This document shows, one piece after another, positions 46,789-60,205 of a DNA stretch of 64,000 bases. The DNA comes from Rhizopus arrhizus (Eukaryota > Mucoromycota > Mucoromycetes > Mucorales > Rhizopodaceae). The stretch covers positions 2,192,501 through 2,256,500 of the forward strand of contig JAKZZE010000005.1 of NCBI GenBank assembly GCA_024220505.1. The letters run 5' to 3'. Every line of letters starts with the position of its first letter. Positions within the stretch are counted from its first letter, which is position 1. The translations under genes were made by a program, and so were the position numbers. Under the pieces are notes generated by a model. That model saw only the letters and a list, made by a program, of their open reading frames with translations, was not told the DNA's origin and did no database searches.

Positions 46789-48380
46789 AATACTCACATA
46801 TTATTTAAAACAATCTATTCTTATATATGAACTTTTATATTTTCTTCATTTATAGGCAACTTATTAGGTTATTCACTAGTGATGTATTCCTTATAACCTG
46901 TTAATACATAGTTATAGAAAAGAACAAGCTAAAAATGAAACTATTGTTCGTGAGAAGGGCCATGTAAAGCTGAAAATCATGGAACGATAAAAATGCCTTA
47001 TACTAAACTATACACAATAAAGCATAACTACCTCACTGAATAGACTAAAGTAAGTTCTATCCTTTTTTAAAAGACCTCCAATTTCTTTTTTTTTATGACT
47101 CCCATTATGGTTTTCCTTTTTTTTTTTTTTTTTTTTTTTTTTTGTATAGGGCATATGTAATTTAGACTTGCGTATAAGGTGATGAACAATTTACATTCCA
47201 TTATCACGTTCAGATACATGCTCAAGTCCGGTTAGCGTCATATATCCTTCCCTTACCCCAAACACATTCATCAAACACATACAATATAAAATAGCTTTGT
47301 TAAAAAGAAAGGATGGAGAGAAAATACATAGGCTTCGAAAGAAAGCTCACTACTCAACCCTTCAAAGCAAACATTCCTTTCTATCAAGTTACAAAAAAAG
47401 CATAAGAAATCCCTCTTATTCTTTTTAGGATTCGTAAGGTTAGGTATAAAGCAATGTTGATGTAAGAAAAAAGAGAGGTTACATGAAATAGGAAATAAAT
47501 ACCGTATGCGCTCTTTATCTTATTGGCTCACTGTCATCCATATGGATCCGTTCAAAGAAAATAAAAAAGAGCATTTAGTATAGGATCATACATAGTTTAT
47601 GATTCGACAATGATAACAGTTGAATAGGCTTCCTTTGACTTGAAATCATAAAAGTAAAAGAAGGCTTATAAACAAATACCTTGATGGACAAAAAGGGAAA
47701 GACATGTTTAACCAGGAATGCATGCATCTTCAAGCCTCCAATTTTCTATAAATACTCTTTCTAAAAAATTCCTCTCCTTTTGTTTATTTTCCTTTTTTTT
47801 TTTTCACTTTCTCAAGCTATGGCTTATTAATATCATCATCCAAATACCTCTTGGTATACAAATCATGCTCTGTAACCGGCTATTGTCTCTCTACTTTTGG
47901 TTTGTGCAAGGAAAAGGAGCCTACAAGCCTGTTCTATCATCGTCTTTCTTTTGTAAGTTAATCGCATTGGTTACAATCAGCTACTGAACATGCAAACCTA
48001 TTATTTATCTAGTTTGGCTGATACTTCAAGTCTGTATTCATCACTATTGGCTTCCTTTTCCTTCTTTAACTTTTCTATATCACATCTACAAACGTATATC
48101 GTTCACAGCACTCTCAAATATTCAAGGATCATGTTCTAGTCTTGTATTCATTCAAGTTCCAAATGGTAGCTTACTTTATAGCATCTGAACTCTTTTTATT
48201 AACATCTATCATAATAGCTCAAGAAATGCTTATGGCTTTCTCTTTTTTCTTTATGCTTTTGTCTCTGCTTCTGCCTCTGCTTCTGCCTCTATCATGGCCT
48301 TCTTTGTACATTCAAACATTCTTCCCTTTTCTGTAATAGTCCCTCTTTGATATGCTTTGGTTCTTTTTTCTCTTCATTTT

Positions 48381-48668
48381 CTAAAAAGAAAAAAAAAAAT
48401 CCTCTTGTGGGTTACTCAGAATGGACTGATGATCTGTTGGCTCACGTAAGCTCAGCCTCTTGAAATGTGAATCCGATACAGCCATGACCATGTGCGTCTG
48501 TATACGGAAAGGAGTGTCTCCTCCGGAATAGAGGAGATCTTCTGCTGATCGTTTCAACGCAGACAGTGAATAGTCTTCAGTGAACAGAACTCTTTCATAA
48601 TTGTTGGACCATCCATTCCACTGGTTTTTTTTTTCTTGAAGGAAGAGAAAGGAGAAAAAAAGATCCAA
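48381..48668 (-). pseudogene. coding-like block in X3 (WNGWSNN family)
   Basis: The translation of 95 residues appears the same as that of the X2 block (29,166-29,453). Confidence 0.35.
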
Positions 48669-48884
48669 GTATATGCATATATATTTTGCTGGTGATACTC
48701 TTGTGAGGTAACCTTTTTATTTATCTTATGAAACACTAGTGTAAATATACTAACACTTTGATACAGATACTTAATTTCATGATCGCTCCATGTTGCTTCT
48801 GATCACCTTTAACGAGTTGTTCTTGCTATGATTATGACTTGAAGCAAGAGATCAAGGTGACGCCTTATGCTTGCAAGTATCTTG

Positions 48885-49151
48885 TCAAGCTTGACCTGCA
48901 ATGAATAATCCATGTATGATATCAAACCATATGTATTTAAATTCTTTTATCTTGCTTAATGTTTCTAATCCATGTATTTTATACAGTCTATTGAATTGGA
49001 ACATTTTGCAAAGCATACAAGAAAAGATCAAAGGATTGATAATAGACAGTAGTCTTGGCTTTGCTCTACATTTGAAAGTTTGGATATGCCCATTGGATCT
49101 TTTTTTTTTTTTTTCACCTTCTTTGTTGACTACACCTGGTCCTAAAATCAT
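48885..49151 (-). pseudogene. ILGPGVVNKEG coding-like block in X3
   Basis: An 88-codon reading opened by the roughly 47-base deletion, with the same translation as the X4 block (59,345-59,611). In X1 and X2 the undeleted sequence breaks this frame, so its openness is secondary. Confidence 0.25.
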
Positions 49152-50410
49152 GAATCCTATATCTCCTAATGTAAGCTCAATAGTAGGATAGTATCTCTAA
49201 ATGAACATACTTACCTTGGACTGATTTTGCACTCTATCCATATAACCTATATTCCATTTAGTATCTAATATATCCGTAGCCTTTTATTATCCATTACAGT
49301 AAGCTATCATACAATATTCTCTTGGATCCTTCAAGCTGTATTGATCAAGAGAATAATGTAGTAAGCATCAGTACACAGATATAAATGCTAATCATACTTG
49401 TAGCATCTTGTAAGCTGCCTCCCTTTGTCCCATAAAGCTATTGACTTGATAAAGATTACTGGACATGATGATTAGTCAAAAAGAAGAAGAAAGAAGAATC
49501 CATCTTGTAGAATCTATACAAGTGTATACTAACTTTGCATTGATAAGTCTGGTGATGTTTATAAGAAACAAAATGAAAAGAAAGAAAAAGAAAGAAAAAG
49601 AAAGAAAGAACAAGGAACAATGAAGCATGATCACTTTCCGCAATGCGGATGATGATAATACATGTCAACGAGAAGGCTATCTTTGTCTAGATGGACATTG
49701 ACTAGTTTATTATGAGCCAAGTTAGAATCTTTCCTTTTTTTTTTTTTTTTTTTTTTTTTCTTTATGGACGAGATGGCATAGGACTACTGGTTTATAAAAA
49801 CATAATGGATCATCCGAATAAGTATAAAAGCCACCCTTAATAGAAACAAAGGACACTAATTGGTCAATTGACATCGATAATCATACGTTGACTGTGGAAG
49901 ATAAATGCTTAATACAAGATAGATAGCATATCCCATTGATCAGAATGGGAATAGTGTTATTTGGTATACAAATAAGCAGATGGTAGCATATATCCAATTT
50001 GTGATGCTATATCTATGTCTGTATAAGCAAAGAGGATTGATATCAGCATTGCTAGCTATGATGAACAATGTATTAAATAACTGGGTCATCAAAGCCAAAA
50101 AAAAAAAAAAAAAAAAAAAAAAAATAGCCAGATTATCCAAGCTATAAGATCATTACACAGTAAAGTAAAATGTAATGCAAAGGTGAGAAAATATAAAGTA
50201 CTATAATAGATAGGATAAGTGTATTGGCCTTATGTAAAGATATAGGCTTCATCATCTTTCCTATCTTTCATCACTTCTATGATCTACAAGAAGGCTTGAA
50301 TTCATAGCATCACCTAGTCTTGTATATAAGTGTAATCTACATTTAAAAGCCTGCAATTAGAATAGTATTTAGCTTTTAAAAAAAGATACTAGTAGCTATT
50401 CACCTTTCTG

Positions 50411-50623
50411 TTAATTGTTTAAAGTAAGTGAAGGATTCATCTGTCCACAATAGTATCTTATCCTGTGACTGAAAAAAAAAGACTCTATTGCCACCATGCT
50501 CTTTGATATTGCTTGATTATGGCTCAAATCACATCTCATGCATCTAATTACCGTATAAAGAGCTTTTGAGTAGGTTGCTAATGTTACTACAAAGATGAAT
50601 GATATCTGTGTCATCTTTATCAT
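50411..50623 (-). pseudogene. WTDE coding-like block in X3
   Basis: Counterpart of 27,163-27,375; it differs from X2 by SMV for SMM and is identical to X4 (57,879-58,091). Confidence 0.3.
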
Positions 50624-51313
50624 TCATTTACAAAAATCAAAAACTCCTAGAAAGGAAAATAAAGAAAAAGTGAAAAAGAAAAAGGATACATAACAAAGAG
50701 GATAAAGAGAAGCAAAACTTATCATAGTCAAACTGCAATGACTTTAGCAGCTAACAGTATAAAAGTATATATTTTTATGATGATCGTGCCAAATTGTAGG
50801 TTTTTTCCTGTGCAGGTAGAGGAAAAACGAGATTTGTAGAAAAGAAGCAAACACTGGTTGTCTTCATTTCAAAGGAATGAGCAACATCTTTAGGATATAA
50901 AATATAAAAAGGAAAGTAACCTTTTTTTTTTTTTTTTTTCCTCATCACATCTTCTCATTGATTTATCCCTTTAAACTAGATAGATTCTGTAAGCAAGAGC
51001 AAAGATTGCTAATCATAGCTTAGTAACATCCAAAGCAACGTCTTTATGTTATATATGAGAAAGATCAAATGATTGTATACTAACCATGGATCTGAGACAG
51101 CCATCCACTTTCAAAAGACAGTTACCAAGTTGTAATGTATATGATTCAAATAACTTGTTTTTCAAAACAAGACAAGCCTATATTTTCTTACCAGAATAAT
51201 AAAACAATCCATTTTCTCCCTTTAATAAGTATCCATAATACATACACCCTAAATCTCCAACGAAATATTATTGGGATGTATAATACACAAAGTGATATTA
51301 TATAAGTACTTAC

Positions 51314-51801
51314 ATGTTTGAAATAGATGCCATCAATCGATTACAGCATATTACAGAAAATGAAGAAGAAAGTCACCATGATCATAATTATGAAGTAAGC
51401 ATAAAGGCCACTAAATTTTATGCGCAAAGAAATCTATACTTGACAGGATTTACTCTTTCCTTATCACTGTAAGTTATATAAAACTTGTCTTCTATGAGCT
51501 AAATTTGCTTATGTATAGTATTCTTGAGCGTACTAGTAGTTTAGTGATAGCCATGTTGAAGAGAGAAGAAGAACTGGAAGATGCCAAGCAAGAACACGCT
51601 TCAAGTACTCAAGACCAAGTCTGTTTAAATACAATGGAAACAAGCTATAAAAATAAGATTACTGCACTCAAAATTGAAGTGGAAGAATTGAGAAAGCAAG
51701 AAAAGGATATGGAGAATTTAAAAAAGCAAATCATGCAATAAATTGAAGAGTATAATCGACTTGTTGATAGACATAAGGCATTGAAGCAAAAACAAGCTTA
51801 A
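51314..51801 (+). pseudogene. BAP31-like ER membrane protein, C-terminal fragment (right copy)
   Basis: Exons 51,314-51,468 and 51,519-51,801 with a 50-bp intron. The TAA at 51,739-51,741 interrupts the coiled coil, and the frame then stays open for 19 codons (EEYNRLVDRHKALKQKQA) to TAA at 51,799, with aataaa about 20 bases beyond. A possible acceptor (gaaatag) just before ATGCCATC suggests that the first exon shown is internal, so upstream exons are lost. Confidence 0.75.
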
Positions 51802-52253
51802 AAAAGCTACATAATGCAAATAAAATACATTTAATTGTTGCAAACTCTTCCTTGCTTAAATTTATGCTGTACTTCTTTTTTTCTTGGCGATGTGTACTAT
51901 ATGCTTTTCGAATGTCTCTCTTAGCTTCTTTCTCAATACTCGTAATCATACCAGGATATTTGCTTTCTTTATCCTGATCCTTATATCGTTTTTCTCTGCT
52001 TTGATCAAGCGTCTCACCTTTCCCTCACGTCTCTTCCCTCTTTCCCTTATTCATTCTTGATAAGTTTCCCAGGAATTACACAAGTAAAACCTTTGGAAAG
52101 GAAAACAACATAAAAGATAGTCTGAAAAAACAAAAATCAAAGCAGAGAAACAGCTGAGGTTAGTTTTATATAGGATATTGTCTATAACCAGATGGATGAT
52201 AGATCGAGTGGTTCATGAAATATTCCAATTTTTTATCTATTTTTTATCTATTT

Positions 52254-52632
52254 TTTTTTTTTTTTGGAGTCCCACAAGTTGAGAAAATCGAGTTCTAGGA
52301 TGCTGTACAAGCAGTTCAAAAAGGTATAATTAGTGTGGCGGCATGGATCCACATTGGCCATTACGCAGTTGATGAGTGTAATGTCAGTGGGACGACGGAT
52401 CTGATGAGTAGCTGGTTCGTTGTATTTAGGCGTTGCAGTTATCCTCCCCATGAATGTCCTAATACACGAACCCATCCTACCTAAGGTGAAGTGGTCCAAT
52501 GGCAGCTAGTGTGGTAGCCGGGCTAGCCGGGTTAGGATGATACTGTAAGACATAGATGGAAGTCGAGGGTCCCTTACACACCTTAGGACCCAGATGAAAG
52601 TCTATGCCGTACACCAGCTAGCGTGGCTAGTT
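52254..52632. repeat. GC-rich SINE-like insert, right copy
   Basis: Mirror of 25,151-25,533. The A-box-like TGGTCCAATGG is at 52,492-52,502 on the plus strand. Confidence 0.4.
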
Positions 52633-54619
52633 TAAATCTTTTTTTTTTGTTAGTTCATTTGTTTGTTTGTTTATTCTTTATTTATTATGTAAGCCTTTGA
52701 TGTATTTCTTTTTTTTTAAGCAATAAAAAGAAGCCTTTTGAAACATGCATTTTCCTGTAACCTCTTTTTATCTTGTTTTTCTCACTATATCTCACTCTAA
52801 TCAACTTGATGAACTTAATAAAATCTAGTGGTTACTTATTATAAGCGAATTGTCCAAATATTGATTGCCAAAGAAAATCTATGGTTTAATAGACATTGAT
52901 GACGTTCTGTCTCTATTCTCTTCAAATGCTTTATAGAATATTAGGTATGGATTCATCTTGATCCCCACACTACATTTATCTTTTGAAGTATTGGGAATGG
53001 TTTGTAACAAAAGTAGATGATCAAAATATAAGATGCTTACTTTGTTTATTAACAATTAAACAAAAGAGAAATGTTAGAAAAGCTTGCAGTCCAAGCAACA
53101 AACGCGGTTATTAAGTAGACCTTGTAAGTAGATCAATATATTAAATAGTTCTTTTGTCATCCTTGACTTGTGTTTGTCCAATCTGTTTTGTTCACAACAA
53201 TAAAAATAAAAATGAAGATTTCAATAGGACCCAAAATTATATATGACTTTATTTAATAATATATGCCCAGAGTTTATATACTTTTCACAGTGTAGATATT
53301 AATATATGTACTATGCGGATGGCGAAATTCCCACAGCATTATGCAGCTGGCTAAATGCTACATACTATTATGCGGATCTTTACATAATTTAATACAAGTA
53401 CTTGTTCCTTATTCACCAGCCTATTTTGGTAGATATACACCATTTTCAAAAAGTAAAGTCGCATTTTTACAAAGCTTATAATACAATATATACAAAAAAG
53501 CGACAAGTAAACGCGACATCTATTCCTGGAAATAGTGTACATATATGTTAATAAGTCTATATTTCCATATACTCACACCATCAATCGTTAATAATGCTTG
53601 ATTGCTATACAATGGTTATCTTTGGAGCACAACACAATCTACACTTGAAGATACTCCAATGGGATCCAGTACGTATACTGTATCATTTTAGTAACAAACA
53701 TAGAATTATCTTGTTCTAGTAAACAATTAATCTGAATCATTTACAAGTAAGAACTAATCAACGTTAGAAAAATAATGACAAAGAGGGTATAGAGAGCATT
53801 CTTAAGCTCATTTATGCTTCAAAGATGAAGTAAAAAGAAACAAAAGTATAAGATGAACGGACGTTTATGGATAAACATTCATCTTACTTTTAAATACAAC
53901 TGCATTCTACAGCAATGCATAACACAAACATTACTTTGCCAGCATGCATATATTAAAATAAATCATGCTTCAAGAAGAAAGATATATAAACTCAAGTCAA
54001 ATATGATTTGATTTTATTCAATAATATATTCCCAGAGCTTATATATTTCTCACAGTGTAGATATTAATATATGAATTATACAGCTGGCTAGACGCCACAT
54101 GCTATTATCCAGATCTTTACAAAATTCAATATAGGCACTTGCTCCTTTGCTTCAACTCAAACCTAAGCTTTGTTTTAATCTTTTTTCACTCCACTCATAG
54201 TCAGTACGTTACACACATACAAAGATTACTAACACTTTTAAAGGGAGAAAGAACAAATGCAAGAGAAGTAGAGTGATATCACAAAATAAGTATTGTGAAT
54301 TACTTTTTATTTTAGCAAAAGACGCGACTGGATGGTTTGTAGGTTAACATGGCTCATAAGTTGTTTATGATAATTCATGTAGCCAATCAAAAAATTCGAC
54401 AAAAATGAAAGTTCAAGCCGGATTTTGTATGTAATTTTACCCATAACTTTTTCTAAAAGTTTTCTCGTAAGGCTTATCAGTATTTTGAAAAGGGTAAGTT
54501 TATTGACATGTCTTTCAGTCCTCTGTCACTTATTAAAACCCCAATTAGAGGATGTCGTCGAAAGTTACATTGGTTTGCACGAAGATAGAGCATCGTTGGT
54601 TCTCATCATGACCTTCCAG

Positions 54620-54927
54620 TTGTGAACAGGAAACTAGAGAAACTCTTGAGGGGAACGAATCCTTGTTCTAGACCTTGGACAAGTTCCTTAAAAGAGCCGA
54701 ACGGGGGCCCTCTCGGGATCATGACGGCAACCTTGAGTTATCGGGGATCGATTTGTACCCACAGCGCTGAGGTTGTTTAGTTGGAGTGGTGAGGGTCAAC
54801 AGCCAATGTGATCTAGTCGGGCAAGGGGGTATGGATCCCCGTGGGTACTTTGAAAGATGCCATGGCCTATATCAACTTGTGTAGTGAGCGTATTCATGTG
54901 GAATAGGCACTAACATCCTCCCCTTAT
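54620..54927 (+). repeat. SINE-like island with a tRNA-like head, right copy
   Basis: A-box-like TAGTTGGAGTGG at 54,778-54,789; T-arm-like GGGG..CCCC stem with GGTATGGATCC at 54,826-54,840. Confidence 0.4.
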
Positions 54928-56012
54928 TTTTTTTCTTTTTTTTTCCTTTTCTTTATTTTGGCTCCCTTTCGTATTGTACCTTTCGTATTGTACCTTTCGT
55001 TACAAAAAAGTTTCAAATGAACACTTAAAATTAAGAAAGAAAAAAAAAGAGCCTTCTTCATTCATTTAGGCTTCAAAAATACTACAAATGTTGAGGTGTA
55101 ATTGGAAAGGCTGATTTCATTTAATAGCAAGATCAGTGAGGATATATGGAGTTAGATTGATTCACGATGTTTTCTATTAGCTACAGTTAGAGCTAGAGAG
55201 GAGTGTTAGGTGCTTACATCCAATAGAATTGGAGAGAAGCAAATAACTAAAGTAAGACTACATCAAGAGCTGTAAACAAGACTAGATAAGACAAGAGGTT
55301 CACTTATGATCTTCGACTAATGTTTATCAAGCAAAATGATGAAAGTTATTTATACAAAAACTGAGGAATGCTTCTAGATAAATATATGTCATTACAGCTT
55401 TATATATTCATGACCAACGCCCTACATAGGTTTATCCTTTTTGATAACTTATTATTCTTTAAAGCCCACTCTATCTCTTTATTATTTCATTTTTAGAAGT
55501 GAACTTTAAAGTTGAACATAAACAGAATAAAAAGAAAACAAACCTGAATCGACGGCCATCGACTATGCTTGATTAGCTAAAATCTATTATTATTATTTTT
55601 CTTTCTTTCTTTCTCAAAACTAAAAAGAGTTTGTTGTTTAGTATGCTTAGGTTAGCTTCTAAATCTATATAGCCTATGTTGACCTTTGACAATCACTAAA
55701 GTCCTCATCTACAAATAGTATTCTTAATACAACATAGAGAAAAACAAGGTACAATGAGGATGTTGATTGGATAAGCAGCAATAGGTTTATTAGGTGCACT
55801 TGTCACGGAAATGGGTTTATTTAGAGACTTATGTCAGTATGATAAGTGAAGTCCGTTTCTTTTTTTTTTTAAAAAAAAAGAGAGAGGAAATGTCATTATA
55901 GCAAGATGTAATAGATTAAAGACCATATCAGAGTAGGCATGATAAACAAGGAGCAACTACAAGAGATAGAAGAGCTTCCAACCAAAAAGTAAATGTACAA
56001 AGCAAAATGTTA

Positions 56013-56191
56013 TTAAAGTCTCTAGGACGCCTCAATCTCATATCGCTTCCCCTGCCCAAGTTACGCGGCGAATTTGCCCACCTGGAATGGTACGGAATGT
56101 TATCCCATATAGCCTGTTTCGGGTCTAATGGGTCCACTAAGCCAAGAAGCAACAATTCGGTCAGCCTTAAGCTACAGCGTGAATGCTGCAA
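56013..56191. other. GC-rich island, right copy
   Basis: Mirror of 21,597-21,775, with gggtccac in place of gggcccac and otherwise almost unchanged. Confidence 0.35.
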
Positions 56192-57878
56192 ACTGTTTGC
56201 TACTTGAACTGTTTACTTACCTAATGCTTCAAGGTACCAGACTATCAGGCCAAGAGCTCTTGATGTAAAAAAAAAAGATATTTTAAGAGAAGAGGCAAGA
56301 CAAACCATTTTTGCAGTACACATTTACAAGAGAGAAAGAGAAAGAGAGAGAACAAGAACACACCAAAATGCACAGCTTTTGTTTTGCAGTACCAATAGAG
56401 CAAGCAGATAAAGTATCAAAAAAGTTAGTGTCATGAATTACAAAAGAGATCAAGAAAGACCATAAAAGTAGTAGCAATAATAGAGAGTTACTTGATATAA
56501 AGATGCTTTTACCATTGATTTGAAGAAGGTATTGTTATTTAGCTATTCATTTTAGAGAAGAGAAGTAGTGAAGAAAAGAAAAGAAAAAAAGAAAAACTTG
56601 ACAACAAAAAGCTATTTTAAATGCCCTTTTTTTTTTGTTGTTGTTGTTACTCAATGAGTGTACCCCATATTTTTCTTCTTCTTTTGTTTACTCATTAACA
56701 ATTCCAAGCCCCGGTTACCCATGAAAGAAACAGTCATTAAGGAATAACGTCCCACCCTTTTATTTGCTCATCTCTTTCACATGAAATTGTCATGGTTTCA
56801 AACACCTACAGTCAATCAACCAGGCTGTATTCCTTATTATTATTCCCTTTTGCAATTCAAAACCATTTCTTATTTCATATAAAAGCTTCATAATTCTTTT
56901 GTGGCATTTGCTTTTATAAAGAATAATAAAAGTAAAAAAAAAAAAAAAAAAAAAGATCGACCTCTGTGTGTAACTCGCTATGTGAAAAGAAAAAAGGTTA
57001 TTTTTAGAGAAAATAAACAAAGCAATAGGTCAATATAGTTCTGAAGACTATTTGATTAGTATTGATAATCATTCTATTAGTATTGACTTTCTTGAGGTAC
57101 AGCAATAGACTTTATATAAAAAAGAGTAAACTTTGTATAGTTTATTGTTTAGCAAGCTTTACACAAAAATGGGATTTCTTGTATCACCCTTTTGAGGCTA
57201 AATGAAAAGGAAAAAAAAAAGGTGGCCTTTACCCTTTTTACTTATATTTAATAACCCCTATGATGATTCTGTCGAAGAATATGATATGATTTTAAAAGAA
57301 TAAAATAAAGCCAGGCTATCTATAGAAAAGGTCCCAGAGTTCTTTTGAAAGTATACAGCAGAAAAATATATACTGTTCAAATATCCTAATGGACACTGAT
57401 GGCGTCTGTCTCTACTCTTTACAATTGCTTATTGAATACTAGGTGAGAATTCATCTTAATTCGTGCACTATATTGTCTTTTGAAGTATTACAGATGGTTT
57501 GTAACGAAAAATAGATGATCAAAAGGTAAGATGATTATTTATTCATTAACAATAAGCAAAAAAAAAAAGAAAAAAAAAAAAGTTACTTTCCTTTTTATAT
57601 TTTATATCCTAAAGATGTTGCTCATTCCTTTGAAATGAAGACAACCAGTGTTTGCTTCTTTTCTACAAATCTCGTTTTTCCTCTACCTGCACAGGAAAAA
57701 ACCTACAATTTGACACGATCATCATAAAAATATATACTTTTATACTGTTAGCTGCTAAAGTCATTGCAGCTTGACTATGATAAGTTTTGCTTCTCTTTAT
57801 CCTCTTTGTTATGTATCCTTTTTCTTTTTCACTTTTTCTTTATTTTCCTTTCTAGGAGTTTTTGATTTTTGTAAATGA

Positions 57879-58091
57879 ATGATAAAGATGACACAGATAT
57901 CATTCATCTTTGTAGTAACATTAGCAACCTACTCAAAAGCTCTTTATACGGTAATTAGATGCATGAGATGTGATTTGAGCCATAATCAAGCAATATCAAA
58001 GAGCATGGTGGCAATAGAGTCTTTTTTTTTCAGTCACAGGATAAGATACTATTGTGGACAGATGAATCCTTCACTTACTTTAAACAATTAA
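57879..58091 (+). pseudogene. WTDE coding-like block in X4
   Basis: Identical in translation to the X3 block, although X4's mirror partner is X1. The exon pair before and after the T run is as in X2. Confidence 0.3.
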
Positions 58092-58742
58092 CAGAAAGGT
58101 GAATAGCTACTAGTATCTTTTTTTAAAAGCTAAATACTATTCTAATTGCAGGCTTTTAAATGTAGATTACACTTATATACAAGACTAGGTGATGCTATGA
58201 ATTCAAGCCTTCTTGTAGATCATAGAAGTGATGAAAGATAGGAAAGATGATGAAGCCTATATCTTTACATAAGGCCAATACACTTATCCTATCTATTATA
58301 GTACTTTATATTTTCTCACCTTTGCATTACATTTTACTTTACTGTGTAATGATCTTATAGCTTGGATAATCTGGCTATTTTTTTTTTTTTTTTTTTTTTT
58401 TTTTTGGCTTTGATGACCCAGTTATTTAATACATTGTTCATCATAGCTAGCAATGCTGATATCAATCCTCTTTGCTTATACAGACATAGATATAGCATCA
58501 CAAATTGGATATATGCTACCATCTGCTTATTTGTATACCAAATAACACTATTCCCATTCTGATCAATGGGATATGCTATCTATCTTGTATTAAGCATTTA
58601 TCTTCCACAGTCAACGTATGATTATCGATGTCAATTGACCAATTAGTGTCCTTTGTTTCTATTAAGGGTGGCTTTTATACTTATTCGGATGATCCATTAT
58701 GTTTTTATAAACCAGTAGTCCTATGCCATCTCGTCCATAAAG

Positions 58743-58773
<31 letters not shown>

Positions 58774-59344
58774 AAAGATTCTAACTTGGCTCATAATAAA
58801 CTAGTCAATGTCCATCTAGACAAAGATAGCCTTCTCGTTGACATGTATTATCATCATCCGCATTGCGGAAAGTGATCATGCTTCATTGTTCCTTGTTCTT
58901 TCTTTCTTTTTCTTTCTTTTCATTTTGTTTCTTATAAACATCACCAGACTTATCAATGCAAAGTTAGTATACACTTGTATAGATTCTACAAGATGGATTC
59001 TTCTTTCTTCTTCTTTTTGACTAATCATCATGTCCAGTAATCTTTATCAAGTCAATAGCTTTATGGGACAAAGGGAGGCAGCTTACAAGATGCTACAAGT
59101 ATGATTAGCATTTATATCTGTGTACTGATGCTTACTACATTATTCTCTTGATCAATACAGCTTGAAGGATCCAAGAGAATATTGTATGATAGCTTACTGT
59201 AATGGATAATAAAAGGCTACGGATATATTAGATACTAAATGGAATATAGGTTATATGGATAGAGTGCAAAATCAGTCCAAGGTAAGTATGTTCATTTAGA
59301 GATACTATCCTACTATTGAGCTTACATTAGGAGATATAGGATTC

Positions 59345-59611
59345 ATGATTTTAGGACCAGGTGTAGTCAACAAAGAAGGTGAAAAAAAAAAAAAAAGATC
59401 CAATGGGCATATCCAAACTTTCAAATGTAGAGCAAAGCCAAGACTACTGTCTATTATCAATCCTTTGATCTTTTCTTGTATGCTTTGCAAAATGTTCCAA
59501 TTCAATAGACTGTATAAAATACATGGATTAGAAACATTAAGCAAGATAAAAGAATTTAAATACATATGGTTTGATATCATACATGGATTATTCATTGCAG
59601 GTCAAGCTTGA
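59345..59611 (+). pseudogene. ILGPGVVNKEG coding-like block in X4
   Basis: An 88-codon reading created where a roughly 47-base deletion joins the ILGPGVVNK part to GHIQTFKCRAKPRL. X1 and X2 retain the intervening bases. Confidence 0.25.
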
Positions 59612-59827
59612 CAAGATACTTGCAAGCATAAGGCGTCACCTTGATCTCTTGCTTCAAGTCATAATCATAGCAAGAACAACTCGTTAAAGGTGATCAGAAG
59701 CAACATGGAGCGATCATGAAATTAAGTATCTGTATCAAAGTGTTAGTATATTTACACTAGTGTTTCATAAGATAAATAAAAAGGTTACCTCACAAGAGTA
59801 TCACCAGCAAAATATATATGCATATAC

Positions 59828-60205
59828 TTGGATCTTTTTTTCTCCTTTCTCTTCCTTCAAGAAAAAAAAAACCAGTGGAATGGATGGTCCAACAATTATG
59901 AAAGAGTTCTGTTCACTGAAGACTATTCACTGTCTGCGTTGAAACGATCAGCAGAAGATCTCCTCTATTCCGGAGGAGACACTCCTTTCCGTATACAGAC
60001 GCACATGGTCATGGCTGTATCGGATTCACATTTCAAGAGGCTGAGCTTACGTGAGCCAACAGATCATCAGTCCATTCTGAGTAACCCACAAGAGGATTTT
60101 TTTTTTTTCTTTTTAGAAAATGAAGAGAAAAAAGAACCAAAGCATATCAAAGAGGGACTATTACAGAAAAGGGAAGAATGTTTGAATGTACAAAGAAGGC
60201 CATGA
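59828..60205 (+). pseudogene. coding-like block in X4 (WNGWSNN family)
   Basis: The 95-residue core equals the X3 block. One extra T in the run at about 60,098 keeps the frame open further, to 125 codons. Confidence 0.35.

Larger units (their letters stand above)
46027..50924 (+). repeat. repeat unit X, copy X3
   Basis: About 4.9 kb, mirror partner of X2 and nearly identical to it, including the (CT)n run at 46,717-46,785. It differs from X2 but agrees with X4 in a roughly 47-base deletion near 49,096 and in a Met-to-Val change in the block at 50,411. Confidence 0.9.
50925..57579. repeat. right hinge between X3 and X4
   Basis: About 6.7 kb, the inverted counterpart of 20,097-26,863, with the same contents in mirror order. 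Stretches of AT-rich DNA without recognisable genes are 52,640-53,240, 54,930-56,010 and 56,200-57,579. Confidence 0.85.
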
